From: Verticillium longisporum
Lineage: Eukaryota; Ascomycota; Sordariomycetes; Glomerellales; Plectosphaerellaceae
Assembly: GCA_019188255.1 (NCBI GenBank)
Contig: JAETXT010000001.1
Coordinates: forward strand, 2,480,001 to 2,544,000
Length of the DNA: 64,000 nt
Reading direction: 5' to 3'
The position numbers and the translations under genes were made by a program. Positions within the stretch are counted from its first letter, which is position 1, and every line of letters begins with the position of its first letter. Of this stretch, positions 1 to 11,919 are shown one piece after another. Under the pieces are notes generated by a model. It ran no database searches and was not told where the DNA came from. It saw nothing but the letters and a program-made list of their open reading frames with translations.

Positions 1-170
1 CCTGAGCTGCAACATATGCCACATCTACATCTGCCACGCTTTCCCTCCCCAAAATTTGTCGTTTTACCGTGATCATCTGCTCAACCTTCCATCAGAAGCC
101 TACTCGCTAGGCTCGTGGAAATACTTTGTTCGTGCTTCCTTCAAAACACTCCACCACACCTGGGGACAAC

Positions 171-1371
171 ATGGCAACACCCAAGTTCAACTCCAAGTCG
201 CCAACAATACGGCGCATACGTAAGTTGTCGTGATCGATTTGGTTGCCATTTCTGGCGTGCCATCGTTGACGGGATCTCCTCTCAAGTCAAAGAAGCTGCC
301 GAGCTTTCCAACGCGCCTTCGCCTGACTATACCGCTACACCTCTTGAGAGCGACTTGTTTGAGTGGCACTTCACGTTCCGAGGACCACCCAACTCCGCGT
401 TTGCTGAAGGCATCTATCATGGTCGTATCGTCCTACCGCCTACTTATCCACTCCGTCCACCGAGCTTTCGTTTTACAACACCTAGCGGCCGTTTCGAAGT
501 CAACAGAGAGATCTGCCTTAGCATCAGTGGCCACCACGAGGAAACATGGCAGCCAGCTTGGGGCGTTCGGACAGCGCTGGTCGCGTAAGATGCAATCCCC
601 GTAGTTCCCTATACCGCTCCAACATTGCTCCATTTCGCGCACCTGGAAAAATGCCAGCGATAGCTGTCTTTGCTGGAGTTTCAGAACTCTGACTCTGTTT
701 CTAGATTGCGAAGCTTTATGGAAACCGATCCGAAAGGCCAGCTTGGCGGCTTGGAATCCACAGACGCCGTGCGACAACGTCATGCGCTTGCCTCTCGATC
801 ATTTAAATGCCCTGCTTGCGGCAAATCCAACGAAGAAATCATGGCGGAGTCCAAAAATGCGGCAGATGCGGCGGCCTCAACTTCCTCCCAGGCCCCCAGC
901 GGAGTAGAAGTTCCTTCTGAACTCAAGATGGCCTGGAAGGATGAGATGACAAAGAGCCCAGAAACAAGAAGTCATGCGCCAGCAATTGCAGAACAACGCC
1001 ACTTTGGTCCAGGTACTACAGGGATGGCGGAGGCATCTGACGAAGAAAGTGCAGAACTGTCCGAGGCTTTCGTCACGACAGGGTCGGTCACCCCTCGCCG
1101 TGACAACGCGTCCACTCAACAGCAGATGACAGCACAAGATATGGCTGTTCCTGAGATCTCGTCCTATCATCATTCTGAATCAGCTAGAGTCATCCCTGCG
1201 ACTGCGAGAGTCGCTCCCCTTCGTGAAGCTCCAAATCCACGGATCTTGAATGGCCCAACAACTGTACAACGACCCATGGACGCGGGCGTTCCTTTGTGGG
1301 TAGACCGAGCCATCGTTGTACTCGTCATCTTGCTTGTGGCGATGATACTTCGAGCGCTCTTGAATACATAG
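171..1371 (+). CDS. UBE2J1: Tail-anchored ubiquitin-conjugating enzyme E2 (UBE2J1/UBC6 class)
   Basis: Exons are 171-219, 287-584 and 705-1371, giving 337 residues. The ATG at 171 opens a short first exon, and splicing restores the helix 1 reading RRILKEAAELSN. The UBC fold spans about residues 10-140. The catalytic cysteine is Cys93 in the segment EICLSISG, followed by the WQPAW/RTAL signature of the UBE2J class, which lacks the usual HPN motif. A low-complexity Ser/Glu-rich linker follows. The last ~25 residues form one hydrophobic segment ending ALLNT, a C-terminal ER tail anchor. Family knowledge: these E2s charge ubiquitin at the cytosolic face of the ER for ER-associated degradation. 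It converges on the TFIIIC gene downstream. UBE2J1 is preferred over UBC6 because of the extended WQP region. Confidence 0.9.
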
Positions 1372-1930
1372 GCAGGCATCCTCATGGCTCATCAATTGTG
1401 AGGCATCACCTATACCTAGGCCTGTCGCCACTGATCATTCGAGGTAGGATCAAAGATTCGACTTCTGGGAGTAGATCATTTCATGCTCTGTACTTGCTTA
1501 AATGCGTTCTTCTTGATATCGGGTCTTGCTTTCCTTGAGCGACATGCGTCCCTGGGTAAAAGCACGGAAAGACGTTCATTTCATAATCAAGAGCGATTTG
1601 GTCGGTTAGCGAGGCGTAGTGGATCTCTGGTGCGTAGTATGTTTTACCTTGCACCTTGTCAGTATGCTCGGTGAGATATGGGTTCATTCAATTGTGCTCA
1701 AATTGCACGAACGAAAAAAAGTTATTCTCAGTGGCAACCTTTGGTCTGCAACTTGACTTGAAAACACTGCTCATCAAATTCCCCTCTATGGGATACTCAG
1801 GGGCGTGATAACGATACCGGGAAAGGTTGACATGATGCATTGCTGAGGCAGATATTATACATTCTCCCGTTTCTGAATAATTACAGTATCGTCGCGCACT
1901 AGTTAGGACGCAGCCTTGCTACACAGCAGC
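1372..1930. other. Intergenic, convergent 3' ends
   Basis: This stretch lies between the E2 stop and the TFC3 stop. Short open frames here show no family resemblance or plausible splice structure. No RNA gene was recognised. Confidence 0.6.
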
Positions 1931-4900
1931 TTAACTTCCCTTCAAGACACCCTGGCTCCCGACTATGAGCCACCACCACTCCGCTGTTGTATAGCTTGCT
2001 CCTCGGGGCGAGGCGGACTTTAAGACTTCGTTTCGTAAGCCCCATTCGATGACCAGTTGAACCTCAAAATCCTCTAGATTTGGCTTCAGAGTTGCAACCA
2101 CGCCTCTTAGATCCAACGGACCACGCATAGCGATCGCGAACACGACAGCGCCCAGTACTTGTCGCCAACGGTCGACCTTGAGCGCTCCAAAGAAGTCAGA
2201 CCAAAGAGGCAGCGCACCCTCCGCGCTTTGACTCGCCGGGCAATCTCCCTGAGACTGTTGAAGAACATGCATATCATCGTCATACACATATGTTGGCGTT
2301 GGCGTGATCTGCAGCCCAAAGTTGTAGAACGTTTTTGGGAATTTGCGGCTTTCGTAGACACCAGGCTTGAATCCCAATGGAATCTGCGGCATGTCGACGG
2401 GGATATCGTTACTCTGCCGTGGGCTTGCAGATTAATCATGGCCATGACTTCGCCATCCCTGATGACGTATGGAATCCTAACCTCTTCATCACGACGAAAC
2501 TTGGCGTCTAGCAGTGTCTTGAAGGCAACAGCGTCGAGGTATTTTTGTTCGTGGCTCTGTTTGACCAGCCGTGGCAAGTACCACTCAGAGAGTCGGTATG
2601 ACCTGTTCTCGTATCGCCGCCTTCTTGTCCTCGCAATAACATTTTGAGCTTGGAGAGTGTCGATGGCCCTTTCAAGCAATTCGTTATTATATGCCTCGCC
2701 ATTCTCAGTCAGGTTGGCCATTTTGACTCTTGTTTGCTGCGGAGTATACAGCCCTTGCTGTGTAGAACAGAGTGACCGGATCCAGGTTTTCGCCTTGACA
2801 AGATCTGGCTCCTGAGCCGTGCTTTTCCTGCCTTCATCGAGCAACACTACAGCCGACTTCGAGGTAACGGCTTCGAGTCTGCTGTATATGGATGACTGGA
2901 CATTGTAGTAATCTTCTTGCCAATCGTGCACGTCGGCCACGGCGTCCTCCAGCGTGAAGTGTTGTTCTAGGTCCGCTCGGCCTGACGGAAGGGTGACTGA
3001 GTCCTCGACAAGGCTCGCGGTCCATCGAATAAGGCTGACCCAGTCGTAGCGAACATAGTTGTCGAAATCTAGCGGAGGTATTTCGTTCCGTTCATACGCC
3101 GCGATGAAGCGTTTCTGGAACCGCTCAGTCAGTTGCTTCACTGACGCAGGCCGATCTCGACGCGTTTTGGACCAGAATTTCCGCAGAAAGGCGAGCGATC
3201 TGCTGGGGAAAAGCCTCATCATCAGGCCCCATTCAATGTACTTGTCTGCACCACCAAGCAGTGTCCGCGTGGCCACAAAGGCGGCAATAACCACAGCATC
3301 ATCTTCCCCATCCAGAGTCTGGCCCTCCAACATCTCCGTTTCGGCACCCGAGCTACGCGACCATGGCAACAAAGTTCTGTACTTCATATCCATTTGAACC
3401 GTAGGCTCTAGCCTAGATCGTGTTCGGGGCGTATATTTTCGCCGTTTGAGTGGTTGAATCTCAGCATTCTGATCCGAGTCGTGCTGGTTCGTATCAATAT
3501 GATTGCCTCGGAAACCTAGCTGATTTTCTGGACTCCATAGCAGGGTCTGCACATGCCACTCAACGTGAGTGTCCATGCGATGGTTGATGAAGATGTAGTT
3601 GGGTGCGATCGAGCCGAGCGCGACCAGACTTTTGGCTTCAAATGAAATCTCCCATCGGCGGCACCCATTGACTTGTTTCATGAAGTCCGCCTCGCCACCA
3701 TCATGCTGCTCGTCCTTTCCAGTGCTTTCGGCTGAAATCATTTCGTCCAGACTATGTGGTAACCCACACCGTAGAAACCACTGAGAATCTGGCATCCATC
3801 CATCCATAGCAAAACTATTATTCTGCTCGAAGAAGTTGACATCTAGCGGTGGCCATTCTGTCCCGTGCTGCAAGATCTCCCTCGTTGCAGTAAAGTCAAA
3901 ACGGTCAGAGCTTTGGTTGATCTCCTCTCCCGACAGCATGCCAATGTGTTGTTGTACGTCTGTGGCTGTTGGCAGTATATGGCTAGGTTCGTCGTCCTCA
4001 TCAAGGCACGTATTAGGTTCCAGAAAGGTCAACTCTAGATACGCCGCCTGGTGTTTGAATGCAGCCACATGATGGGTTGGTATGTAGGGGGCGGTCCTAG
4101 CAGCCTGCGACGGCCTACCAGTGGTGCCAACCATGGGCCCTTTACTGTCTATCCCAGCCGAAGCTCTAGAATCTGGTCTGTGCCGCTTTGACGGAGAAGC
4201 ATCATCTACTTCCACGCCCTTGGGCTTTCTTTTCTTGAGACTTTCATTGACGTAGAACGGTGCGTCCAGTATTCCCACGTCATTCTCCAGCTTACGTCTG
4301 TTGGAGAAGATTGGTTCTCCCTTCCACATCTTCTGGTCTTGCCCAAACATCTCTGCGGAAGGTGTGAATTCGGCCAAGACATATGGACGTGGGTGTTCTG
4401 CAATGATTCTTTCCTTCACTGCTACAGCTGCCGGACAGAAAGGATCCGTGCCACGCGCGAGAAGCACATTAGCAGACTTGAAGGCTCCCTTGGCGTCCCT
4501 GAACGCATGGGTGGTCTTGACGATCTTCTTCCTGCTGACTAGTTTGTTGATGGCGACCTGAACATTGTTGTTGCTCGGCGGCGGGTCAGAAGGAAAAGTC
4601 CTTTCCCATACTGAGAGGAACGCAAGATAGGCAGATCGGTCACCCGGAAATACGCCATTGTTGTTTTGAATGAGATATAGCATGATTTGAGAGGCACGAT
4701 GAAGGCGGGAGTCCGGGGCGTATCCGTTTGTGTCCTGCTCATCCGCAATTGTAGGCATGCGGAATTTCGGATACCTGAGTGTTTCGCCACCTGCCTCAAC
4801 AGTCGAGATCTCTGTCATTTTGACCTCGTTTGTATCTTTCCTCGCCTTTGATAATTCCATACGATCAGAAGACAAAGAATACGGCGGCAGTCTGCTTTCT

Positions 4901-7900
4901 GTGGTTTTTTTATACCCATTGTGTGTATCCTGTTCGCCAACAGCAGAGTTTGCAGGCTGCGATCGCTTCCTCGGCTCCTTTGACAGGGGACGAATGTGCC
5001 CATTCTGGTTACTAGGAGCGATGCTCGCCGTTTCAGGACTTGTCGGACCGGCAACACCGAAGTAGTCGCTCTTTCTCGGTGTCACGGGGGCCTTGAGACG
5101 TACGCCGCGATCTGCACCTGGCCGAGCATGCCACTCTGTATGCAGCGCGTTCTTTGTGCTGACGGTCGGCAAATCTATCAAGCCACCAGGCTTGACCCCA
5201 AGGGTTTCCTTCGTACTTGGAGAGCCAAGTGCCGTAGCATCACTGGAGTCGGCTGTGAGACTGGGACGACCCAATAGTATATCGACTTGGGCGGCGCAAG
5301 ATTCGGCGGAGGTTCGGCGCCTATGATGAGTTCGTGCAAGTAGAACGGAGGCGTGGGCTTGAAGAGTATTCCGATGTGCCAGGTTCAAAGCGGTGTCCTG
5401 CACGAGCTGTGCTGACGAACCACGGTTTCCAGTAGCCCGTGCCGACCTTGCGGATCTCTCCAAGATCGGCGTGTTTTCTCCCATTGATTCTTGTGTCGAC
5501 AGGCGAGCTGCCTTGGCTTGAAACTGGTGTGCCTTAGGCGTAGGCGGGACATAGGCTGAATTGCAAGATGAAGCTGATTTCTCCAGGTGGTACTTTAATC
5601 CGTTGTCGTTCTTCCACACGCCACCACATTTTTCGCAGGTGAAAACGCCAGCTTTGTTGCCCTTTTTCTGCTGCTTTGAGGTTTTTGTGCTCTTCGCCTT
5701 GGAACGCCCTCGCTTTGTCACTAGAGAAGTGCTGGGTTGTAGACCCTCCGTCTTGTCGCCCAGCTGCGTTGGTTCACTCGGTTGTTCGTCAGGGTAGTTG
5801 GTTGTAACCCTGATTGAAGAGCCGCGTTCAGAATCTTCAACTATGTTTAAGTTGCCGGGATGGCTACCATCCAGACTCAGTCCGTTGACTTCATCAAAAC
5901 TTGGTGTGTGGGAGTTGGCGATCAAGTCTGGAGTCTTCCGGAGCTTCGGGGATGAAGGCAGTGCTAGCAGTCTTGAAAGCGCCGAGGGTCTCACCTTCAG
6001 ACTGACTATCAACGAACGTCGAGTTGGACGGATGTTCTGTATTCCAAGGTCATCTATATCATCCGGAAACGACGCGGCAGTTCCAGGCATCTCGTCTGAG
6101 ATACGGATACTATGACAAGGTGTAGAGATGGCAGGCGTCAAGTTCGTGGCGTCATCGTGTGTCAAGCGTGCCGGGGTTGCCGAAATATGGCTTCGCTTGT
6201 CCAACTCTAGTTGTGTATGAGACATCTCTTGGGGTGCTATTCGTATAGATTTCCACTGCCGTCTCTCATTCGGGACGCGAGCAAGTGCGCTCAAGCCGAG
6301 CAACTGGTCAGAAAGATCATGTTGCATGGGCATGCTGAACCCCTTGTTTTGTTGGACATTAGGTCCGTCGACTAGATCTTCTGCGGCAAAGAAAAAGTCG
6401 GGTACATGAGAATGAGCTTGCGCAATAGTGTTGTTGCGTCTGTAATCCGGAAGCTGGGGAAGAGAGAAGAGATATATAGCCGATTTCTCTACTCTATGCA
6501 GCTGACTGGAAACTTGAAATTGGGTGAGATGCGAGGGCTGAAGAGCGGGTGTTGCCAGCGTTGTCGAAATAGACGACACATATCGTGTGAACGGTGGGCC
6601 CATGGTATGTTTGCCTATCTGTCTGTTTGGAACGCCCCTGGCATCCCCAGCTCTGATGACATCCATAACGGTGGTCGGTAATGGCTTTTCGGGCTTCCAT
6701 TGATCTTGACAAGCAATGCCACCTCGATTTGTTGATGTACGTCCTGCGGTGGTGTAGCGATCCCTGCTTCCGCTGATCGAACTACTCCTGTTCGGTGTAT
6801 CGAGATTCGCCTCCCTGTATTGCGCCAGTTCTTCAGTTTCAGGGTTTGTTCGTGCTTTGACTTTGCCAGTGGCCAGGTATGAATCCCAGTCGTCAGCTGA
6901 AAAGTCGCGATTAAACTTCAGACAATCTTTGAAGAGCCGCTCCCCCAAGGTCGCGGCAACGTACTGGATGATGCCTCTTCTGACCATCCAACGACATAGC
7001 CTCGCTTGGGTCTTCATCTGCCATTTCAGGCCTTCAATCCCCAGCTTGCGGCGTAGGTCATCATACCTGATGATTTTCCAGGCTTTGATGATCTCGATGG
7101 CCGTCTTAGCCAGCATGTGGGTATCTATAGATTTGCCAGTCCAACGATCGCACCATGCGACAGGTTCCATGTCGGCAGTGAGCGCTTCCCGGCACCAGTT
7201 CACGCTCGTGCGTTCGCCACGGCCGGTTTGCGTGGGATTAGTCGGCATGCTCGGGGCTAACCGTCGCAGCCACATCTTGCTCGTTTTCACGCCTCGTACC
7301 AACGTCGTTCTTTTCGTGATGTACCCTTTCTGGGCCAGCGAATCGGTCCTTTTCGGGAGAGATCGCTTGTCTTGACCGATCAGCCGGCATAGATCTCCCT
7401 GGAGGATTCCATCACTCTTCGTCGTGGCAATTCCCACTAAAGCCGCCCACTCCAACCTCGGAACTCGCTTGAAATCCGCAGAATGGCCAGCAATAGATTC
7501 CCACATTCGATCGGCTGAGGCGTAGATTCTGGGGCGGAAGGCTGTAACCGGCGTTTCTCCTGCGCGAAGCTGGCTTACTTGACCACCTTCATGGTCCTTT
7601 GGGCTCTGTAATACAGAGGTAACGCCCTCGAGGGCATCGTCTGCCCGGCGGGGTGAAGGGAAAGCCTCTGGTTCCGGCATGGCAAGAACCGCTTCCAAGG
7701 TTAAGTGATTCCATTGTCGATTTTCGCCGATGGAAATGTCGTCTCGCTCTCTGATCCAATCCCACATTGATGACAAGAGAGATTGGTCTGTTGCTGCGTC
7801 ATTCATACCTGCCGCGGCGGGCATGATCGCACTGGGAGTGTCATGCCTGACAGTGCCATGGTGATAGTCTTGAATGGTAGCCAGTGTCTGCGACACAGGA

Positions 7901-8145
7901 TAGCCTACAAATCTGTTAGCACACATTTTTTTATGGCAGCATGCTTGCGGACTTCAGAGCTGAGATCGGTGCGTTCTGTCAACAGCTGATCAGATGCCGT
8001 GGTTGTTCTTGATGTTTGAGTCGAACAGGACGACATCTGAATGGTGTAGAGGCAAGCATGTTGGGGGGGAGAACAAACCTCGATCACCGTGGCATGAAAT
8101 GTCATCGATTAGCCATTCGATCAAACTCTCAATCTCTCCGGCCAT
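1931..8145 (-). CDS. TFC3: TFIIIC largest subunit, B-block binding (Tfc3-like); frame broken once near 2400
   Basis: Exon 1 is 8145-8079 (MAGEIESLIEWLIDD...). An intron at 8078-7905 carries a TGCTAAC branch point, and exon 2 runs 7904-1931. The B-block winged-helix signature (GILQGDLCRLIGQDKRSLPKR, then KTSKMWL) lies near residues 170-235. This subunit binds the internal B box of tRNA genes for RNA polymerase III. A Cys/His finger-like motif (CEKCGGVWKND, then HLEKSASSC) lies near residue 775, in a long low-complexity middle. The C-terminal part (residues ~1850-2013) is clearly homologous but sits one frame over. The switch falls at a run of four G at 2399-2402, and one additional G gives exactly 2014 codons. 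A 29-nt GT-AG intron at the same place is formally possible but shorter than fungal introns normally are. Confidence 0.9.
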
Positions 8146-9048
8146 TATGACTCCCAAAAGTTCGTTGACATGCCAGGCCGAGGGCGGAAGAAAAATCTGA
8201 TGAACCTGGTCGTTAGTGTTATTGACGGGAATTGAACCAGCGATGTCTGGGTTTTCGGATGGTCGACGCCTTGGATGGTGGGTCACGTGAGCTGATTGGT
8301 GAGTCTGCCTGTTAGCGTTCTGGCGACTCGGTAACAATAATGCAAGGCACGATGCACCTGCCGGCGTGACGACCCCAGGTAGCTAAGGTACTTAATAATA
8401 ACTACCTTACCTCAAGGGTCCATCACGTACTTACCTGGCTCAAGTTTATGTTTTCTGGTTCTCGAGAAGGGGCTGAAAGTCTTTGCAGACACAATATTCG
8501 CCTGCGGAGTGTGGAAGGTGGGAAACTTATATTCGAGATGAAAAGTTGGGTGAGCCTGGATCCATTCTGCATCAGTCACACTGATGATAGCGCGGAGATA
8601 GCATGACAGTGGTCAACAAGCACCCATGCACTCCTATGGCACGCAAACTTAACTTCTACCTCCGCATTGAATTTTGTGGAAAGCACTCCTTCAGCCCGCG
8701 AATTATTCCGGCGTGCCCTGCAGGAGGATAAACCCATACGACTATTCAAAGCACCCATCTAATGTCGCAAAAAGAAGGGTCGACGGATAAGGGTCCCTTC
8801 GAAATGCAGGGGCATTACGAAATGACAGCGAGCCCGGTCCATGACACGATAGATGGGTGTTCATCATCGGTACCTTAGGTCTACCAGCCAGTGAACGTCG
8901 CGAAGCATGAGATGTATGTACATCGGTGGCTTGCTTCCAGATCAGTAAGCGAGCCTGCTCCTCATCTGTCACAAAATTACACAGGGTTTGCAGATCGCCA
9001 GCAATCTGTCGTACTTGATTGTTACAGCATGCCACGTGTTGTGTATCG
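8146..9048. other. Intergenic, upstream of TFC3
   Basis: The proximal part is the presumed promoter of TFC3. It holds a short inverted repeat, AAGGTA (8385-8390) against TACCTT (8403-8408), in an AT-rich patch. A sequence resembling a tRNA T-loop near 8228 does not fold. No gene was found. Confidence 0.5.
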
Positions 9049-9939
9049 TCAAGAACTATCGGCTCGAGGGGTGAGCAGCTTCTGTGTGCTCTTCTTCAAT
9101 ACTGGGGGCGCTAGCACCACGTCATGAAGCCCAATCTTGGTGTCCTTATGGGCCTTCTGGAAAGCCTCCCAGGGGTCCTCGTCTTCCGCGGCTTTCGCTT
9201 TACGTCCCTTCTTGTTCTTCTTGCCCTTCTTGGTGATACTCGTCGAGGTGCCTCCCATATTAACCGGCCAGTGGGTGTGGTTGCCACTTTCAAGATCTTG
9301 GTCCATTTGGCGCTCGGCAGCCTCCTCCAAAACCTCCAGGCGCTGCTCCTTAATTTTTACATCCTCCTGCCGCCACTGATCATACAATCTGTGCATTTTC
9401 CGCTCCTTCTTGGTTCTGCGCACCTTGATCCCTCCAGGATCCTTGCCGTCCCTGGGCGTTTTAGTGACCAGACCAGACAGGGGTAGTGCTGCGTCGACGC
9501 GCGCAGCGAACTCGGCCATTTTCTCGCCGGGTCTGATAGTGGGCATTTCAGGCGCTGGAGTTTCCGTGGTCGCTGCGGGAACAGAAGAGGTCTTGCGCTT
9601 CACTGTCCTTTCGCCGTTGTCGAGGCCAGACCTGGTCTTCTTGCCCTGGGCATAAGCCATCAGGCGTTTGAACGCGCGCGGCGCATCGTCCGGGTTGCTG
9701 CGCGATTTGCGCTTCTTCCCTGCAGTCGCAGCAGCGGCATTGGAGTTGGGTTTCGCCTTGTCGTCGCTCTTGCCGCCTCGGGTTACTGGAAGAGGCTTTG
9801 CAATCTGAGATGGAGGTAGATCGAAACTAGTCGGCCAGTCAGTGGATTGCTGGATCATCTGGGATGTTAAGCAGTGTTTCGCAACTCGATTGACGTACGA
9901 GGAAGGATCGTGATCTTTTCGGGTGTGTTTGTGCGGCAT
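9049..9939 (-). CDS. Conserved basic, Lys/Ala-rich protein of unknown function
   Basis: Single exon, 296 residues. The start chosen is the ATG at 9939 (MPHKHTRKDHDPSSYVN), because the sequence upstream of it loses coherence. The N-terminus is followed by FDLPPSQIAKPLPV, then a strongly basic disordered stretch (KKRKSRS and similar). A charged, probably coiled-coil region follows at about residues 175-225 (KVRRTKKERKMHRLYDQWRQ, then EQRLEVLEEAAERQM), then a KKGKKNKKGRK run. The composition suggests a nuclear or nucleolar protein, which is inference. The regular coding pattern and the amphipathic helix support a real gene. I do not recognise a defined domain. It is divergent from cyanate hydratase, with 562 bp between the two starts. 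Confidence 0.7.
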   Translation of the reverse strand: MPHKHTRKDHDPSSYVNRVAKHCLTSQMIQQSTDWPTSFDLPPSQIAKPLPVTRGGKSDDKAKPNSNAAAATAGKKRKSRSNPDDAPRAFKRLMAYAQGKKTRSGLDNGERTVKRKTSSVPAATTETPAPEMPTIRPGEKMAEFAARVDAALPLSGLVTKTPRDGKDPGGIKVRRTKKERKMHRLYDQWRQEDVKIKEQRLEVLEEAAERQMDQDLESGNHTHWPVNMGGTSTSITKKGKKNKKGRKAKAAEDEDPWEAFQKAHKDTKIGLHDVVLAPPVLKKSTQKLLTPRADSS

Positions 9940-10501
9940 GGCTGGCTCAGGCGTCGGTGCTGATGTCTGTTGGCAATACGTTCGTTCAAGTTGGTGAATT
10001 TTGGAGAGGCAAACTGCAACCTCACAAATTATCACGGCAGTCGGAGTTTGGAAGCACCGATAATTGGTCCGTGCATTCTGATGGTGGGGTCCCTCAATGT
10101 TTATCTATCTTATCCCTCTTGCTGACTCCAACTCAGGTGCCACAGCATCCGAACTCGCACCTTCGAACCCCGCCTCCGACTTTCCGGGCTATCCCCGAGT
10201 GCGCGGGGTGCGTCCAAGTAGATCCAGCCAAGTCTGTGGATGGTGCCTCCATGCATATACATCATGGATGTGCATGCGGCTTATTGACTGCACGAAGCTG
10301 CTTGTGGGTTCCCCTCCTCAGGATTCCCATACTTCACTCGCATGACGCATGCGTGATGAACCCCCTCCCCGAAGCTCCATACATCGGCGCCATGAGCGAG
10401 TGACTTAAATATGCTTCCTTGACGCTCCGACTTCTTCAGCCATTCCCGAAGTCTGTTCTATTTCCAGTACAGCTCATTGAAACCCTCCAACTCTAGTCAT
10501 C
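9940..10501. other. Divergent promoter region (unknown basic gene / cyanate hydratase)
   Basis: A 562-bp shared upstream region with CT-rich patches just before the cyanase ATG. No open frame with support was found. Confidence 0.5.
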
Positions 10502-11138
10502 ATGTCGAATGCACACGCCCAGGCAGGACTTGCCACACTAGACGTAAGTAACCAGCAGAGAACCATGATGGACGACATGGCTGTGTCCCCTAATACGGCA
10601 TGTTGCTCACATGTCAACAGTCCTCCATGGCGGAGCGACTTCCACCCGTCAGCCAAACGCTGTTCGGTGCCAAAGCGGTCACAGGCATCAGTTTTGAAGA
10701 CATGGCCAAAGAACTTGGCCGAAGTGAAGTGGCTGTGGCTGGCATGTTCTACGGTCAGGTTCAGGCATCGGCTGAGGATGTTTTCAAGTTGTCCCAGTTA
10801 TTACAGGTGTCCCAGGAGAGTCTCGCCCCGTTGATGGCTTTTCCCAACCGGGGCCATGCGGGACCCATGCCTCCTGTCGAGCCCCTCATTTATCGCTTGT
10901 ATGAAGTGGTTCAGAACTACGGCTATGCCTTCAAAGCCGTAATGAACGAGAAATTCGGCGATGGCATAATGAGCGCCATCGCCTTCAACACCAAGGTTGA
11001 AAAGGAAGTCGACGAGGCTGGCAATCCCTGGGTAGTAATCACCTTGAAGGGTAAATGGTATGTATCACCCTCCCACACTCCGCGCAGCTCCTCGCCTAGG
11101 TACTGACAGGGCCCAGGCTTCCATTCACCCGCTTCTAG
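10502..11138 (+). CDS. CYN1: Cyanate hydratase (cyanase)
   Basis: Exons are 10502-10543, 10621-11057 and 11117-11138, giving 166 residues. The enzyme condenses cyanate with bicarbonate to give ammonia and CO2 via carbamate. It has an N-terminal helix-turn-helix-like domain ([21 protein letters not shown]) and the C-terminal catalytic domain. The conserved triad is visible as Arg106 and Glu109 in YRLYE and Ser132 in GDGIMSAI, with spacing (+3, +23) as in the bacterial enzyme. The terminal exon is only 22 nt and completes the family ending GKWLPFTRF; without it the protein would lack its last residues. Cytosolic decamer by family knowledge. No leader is seen. Confidence 0.95.
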
Positions 11139-11919
11139 AACAATACTTTGCCATGTCACACGGGATCGTCATTATCCTGTTGGGAGTTTTGTTCAGGCAA
11201 GAGTTGCCCCTTTTTGTGTCGCTAGTGAATTATGAGCTCTCGCAGCCCTCATCTGCACCTACTGGTCTTTGTGGCAAAGCTGCCATCTCTACCTGAACAA
11301 AGGCTCAGCTGGACCTAGGCTGGAAGATATCCTGACGAGTGACTGATTGATGAACAATATGAAAACTTTGGAGAACAATATGGACGCAAAGCCACCGTCT
11401 CGTTTCCTCACCTGCCCGTCCTCGTGTATTCTCGTCCGTTTGTATTGATTTTTCGAAGCCTTTGAAGGGTTGGAGCGAAGCAAGCCATAGCTTCGCATCG
11501 GGAATTCATCTCTCGACGATGTAGTGGACTTGTCGATACGGTCGGCAGCTACCCCAACACGTATTGTAAGTCAAAGGCGCCGTGGGAACAATATTAGCCC
11601 ATGCTTCGAACAATAGGAATGAGACCACCCCAATGCCCTCTTTTCCAACCCCAAATCCCAACACTGTTCCGATCGCAAGGCTATTGTTCTGCCAAGTCTG
11701 GTGGATATCCCTACTGAAAGAAAAGTGCTTTCCCTAACCACGTATCGGGTCAACCACACCAGTCAAAAGAGCAATGCGACTATTTAAGAACCCCAATAAT
11801 CTCATTTCAAACCTGATATCGTACCATCGCACGCCACAGAATCCTCATAGTCAGTCACTCCTCCAATCTTCAATTCATTTCTTCACTCAACCCATAAGCT
11901 CTTACGCTACGCACTCATC
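11139..11919. other. Intergenic, upstream of the CaaX-repeat gene
   Basis: Contains the cyanase 3' end and the promoter and 5' leader of the repeat gene. The last ~100 nt before the ATG are C/T-rich. No other gene was found. Confidence 0.5.
11781..11788 (+). promoter_or_regulatory. TATA-like element of the CaaX-repeat gene
   Basis: TATTTAAG lies 139 nt upstream of the ATG at 11920. It is followed by a pyrimidine-rich leader typical of strongly expressed small fungal genes. Predicted from sequence only. Confidence 0.4.

Noticed and set aside
8221..8300. tRNA-like GGTTCAATTCC on the minus strand
   Set aside because: T stem and acceptor do not pair, and there is no A box at the right distance.
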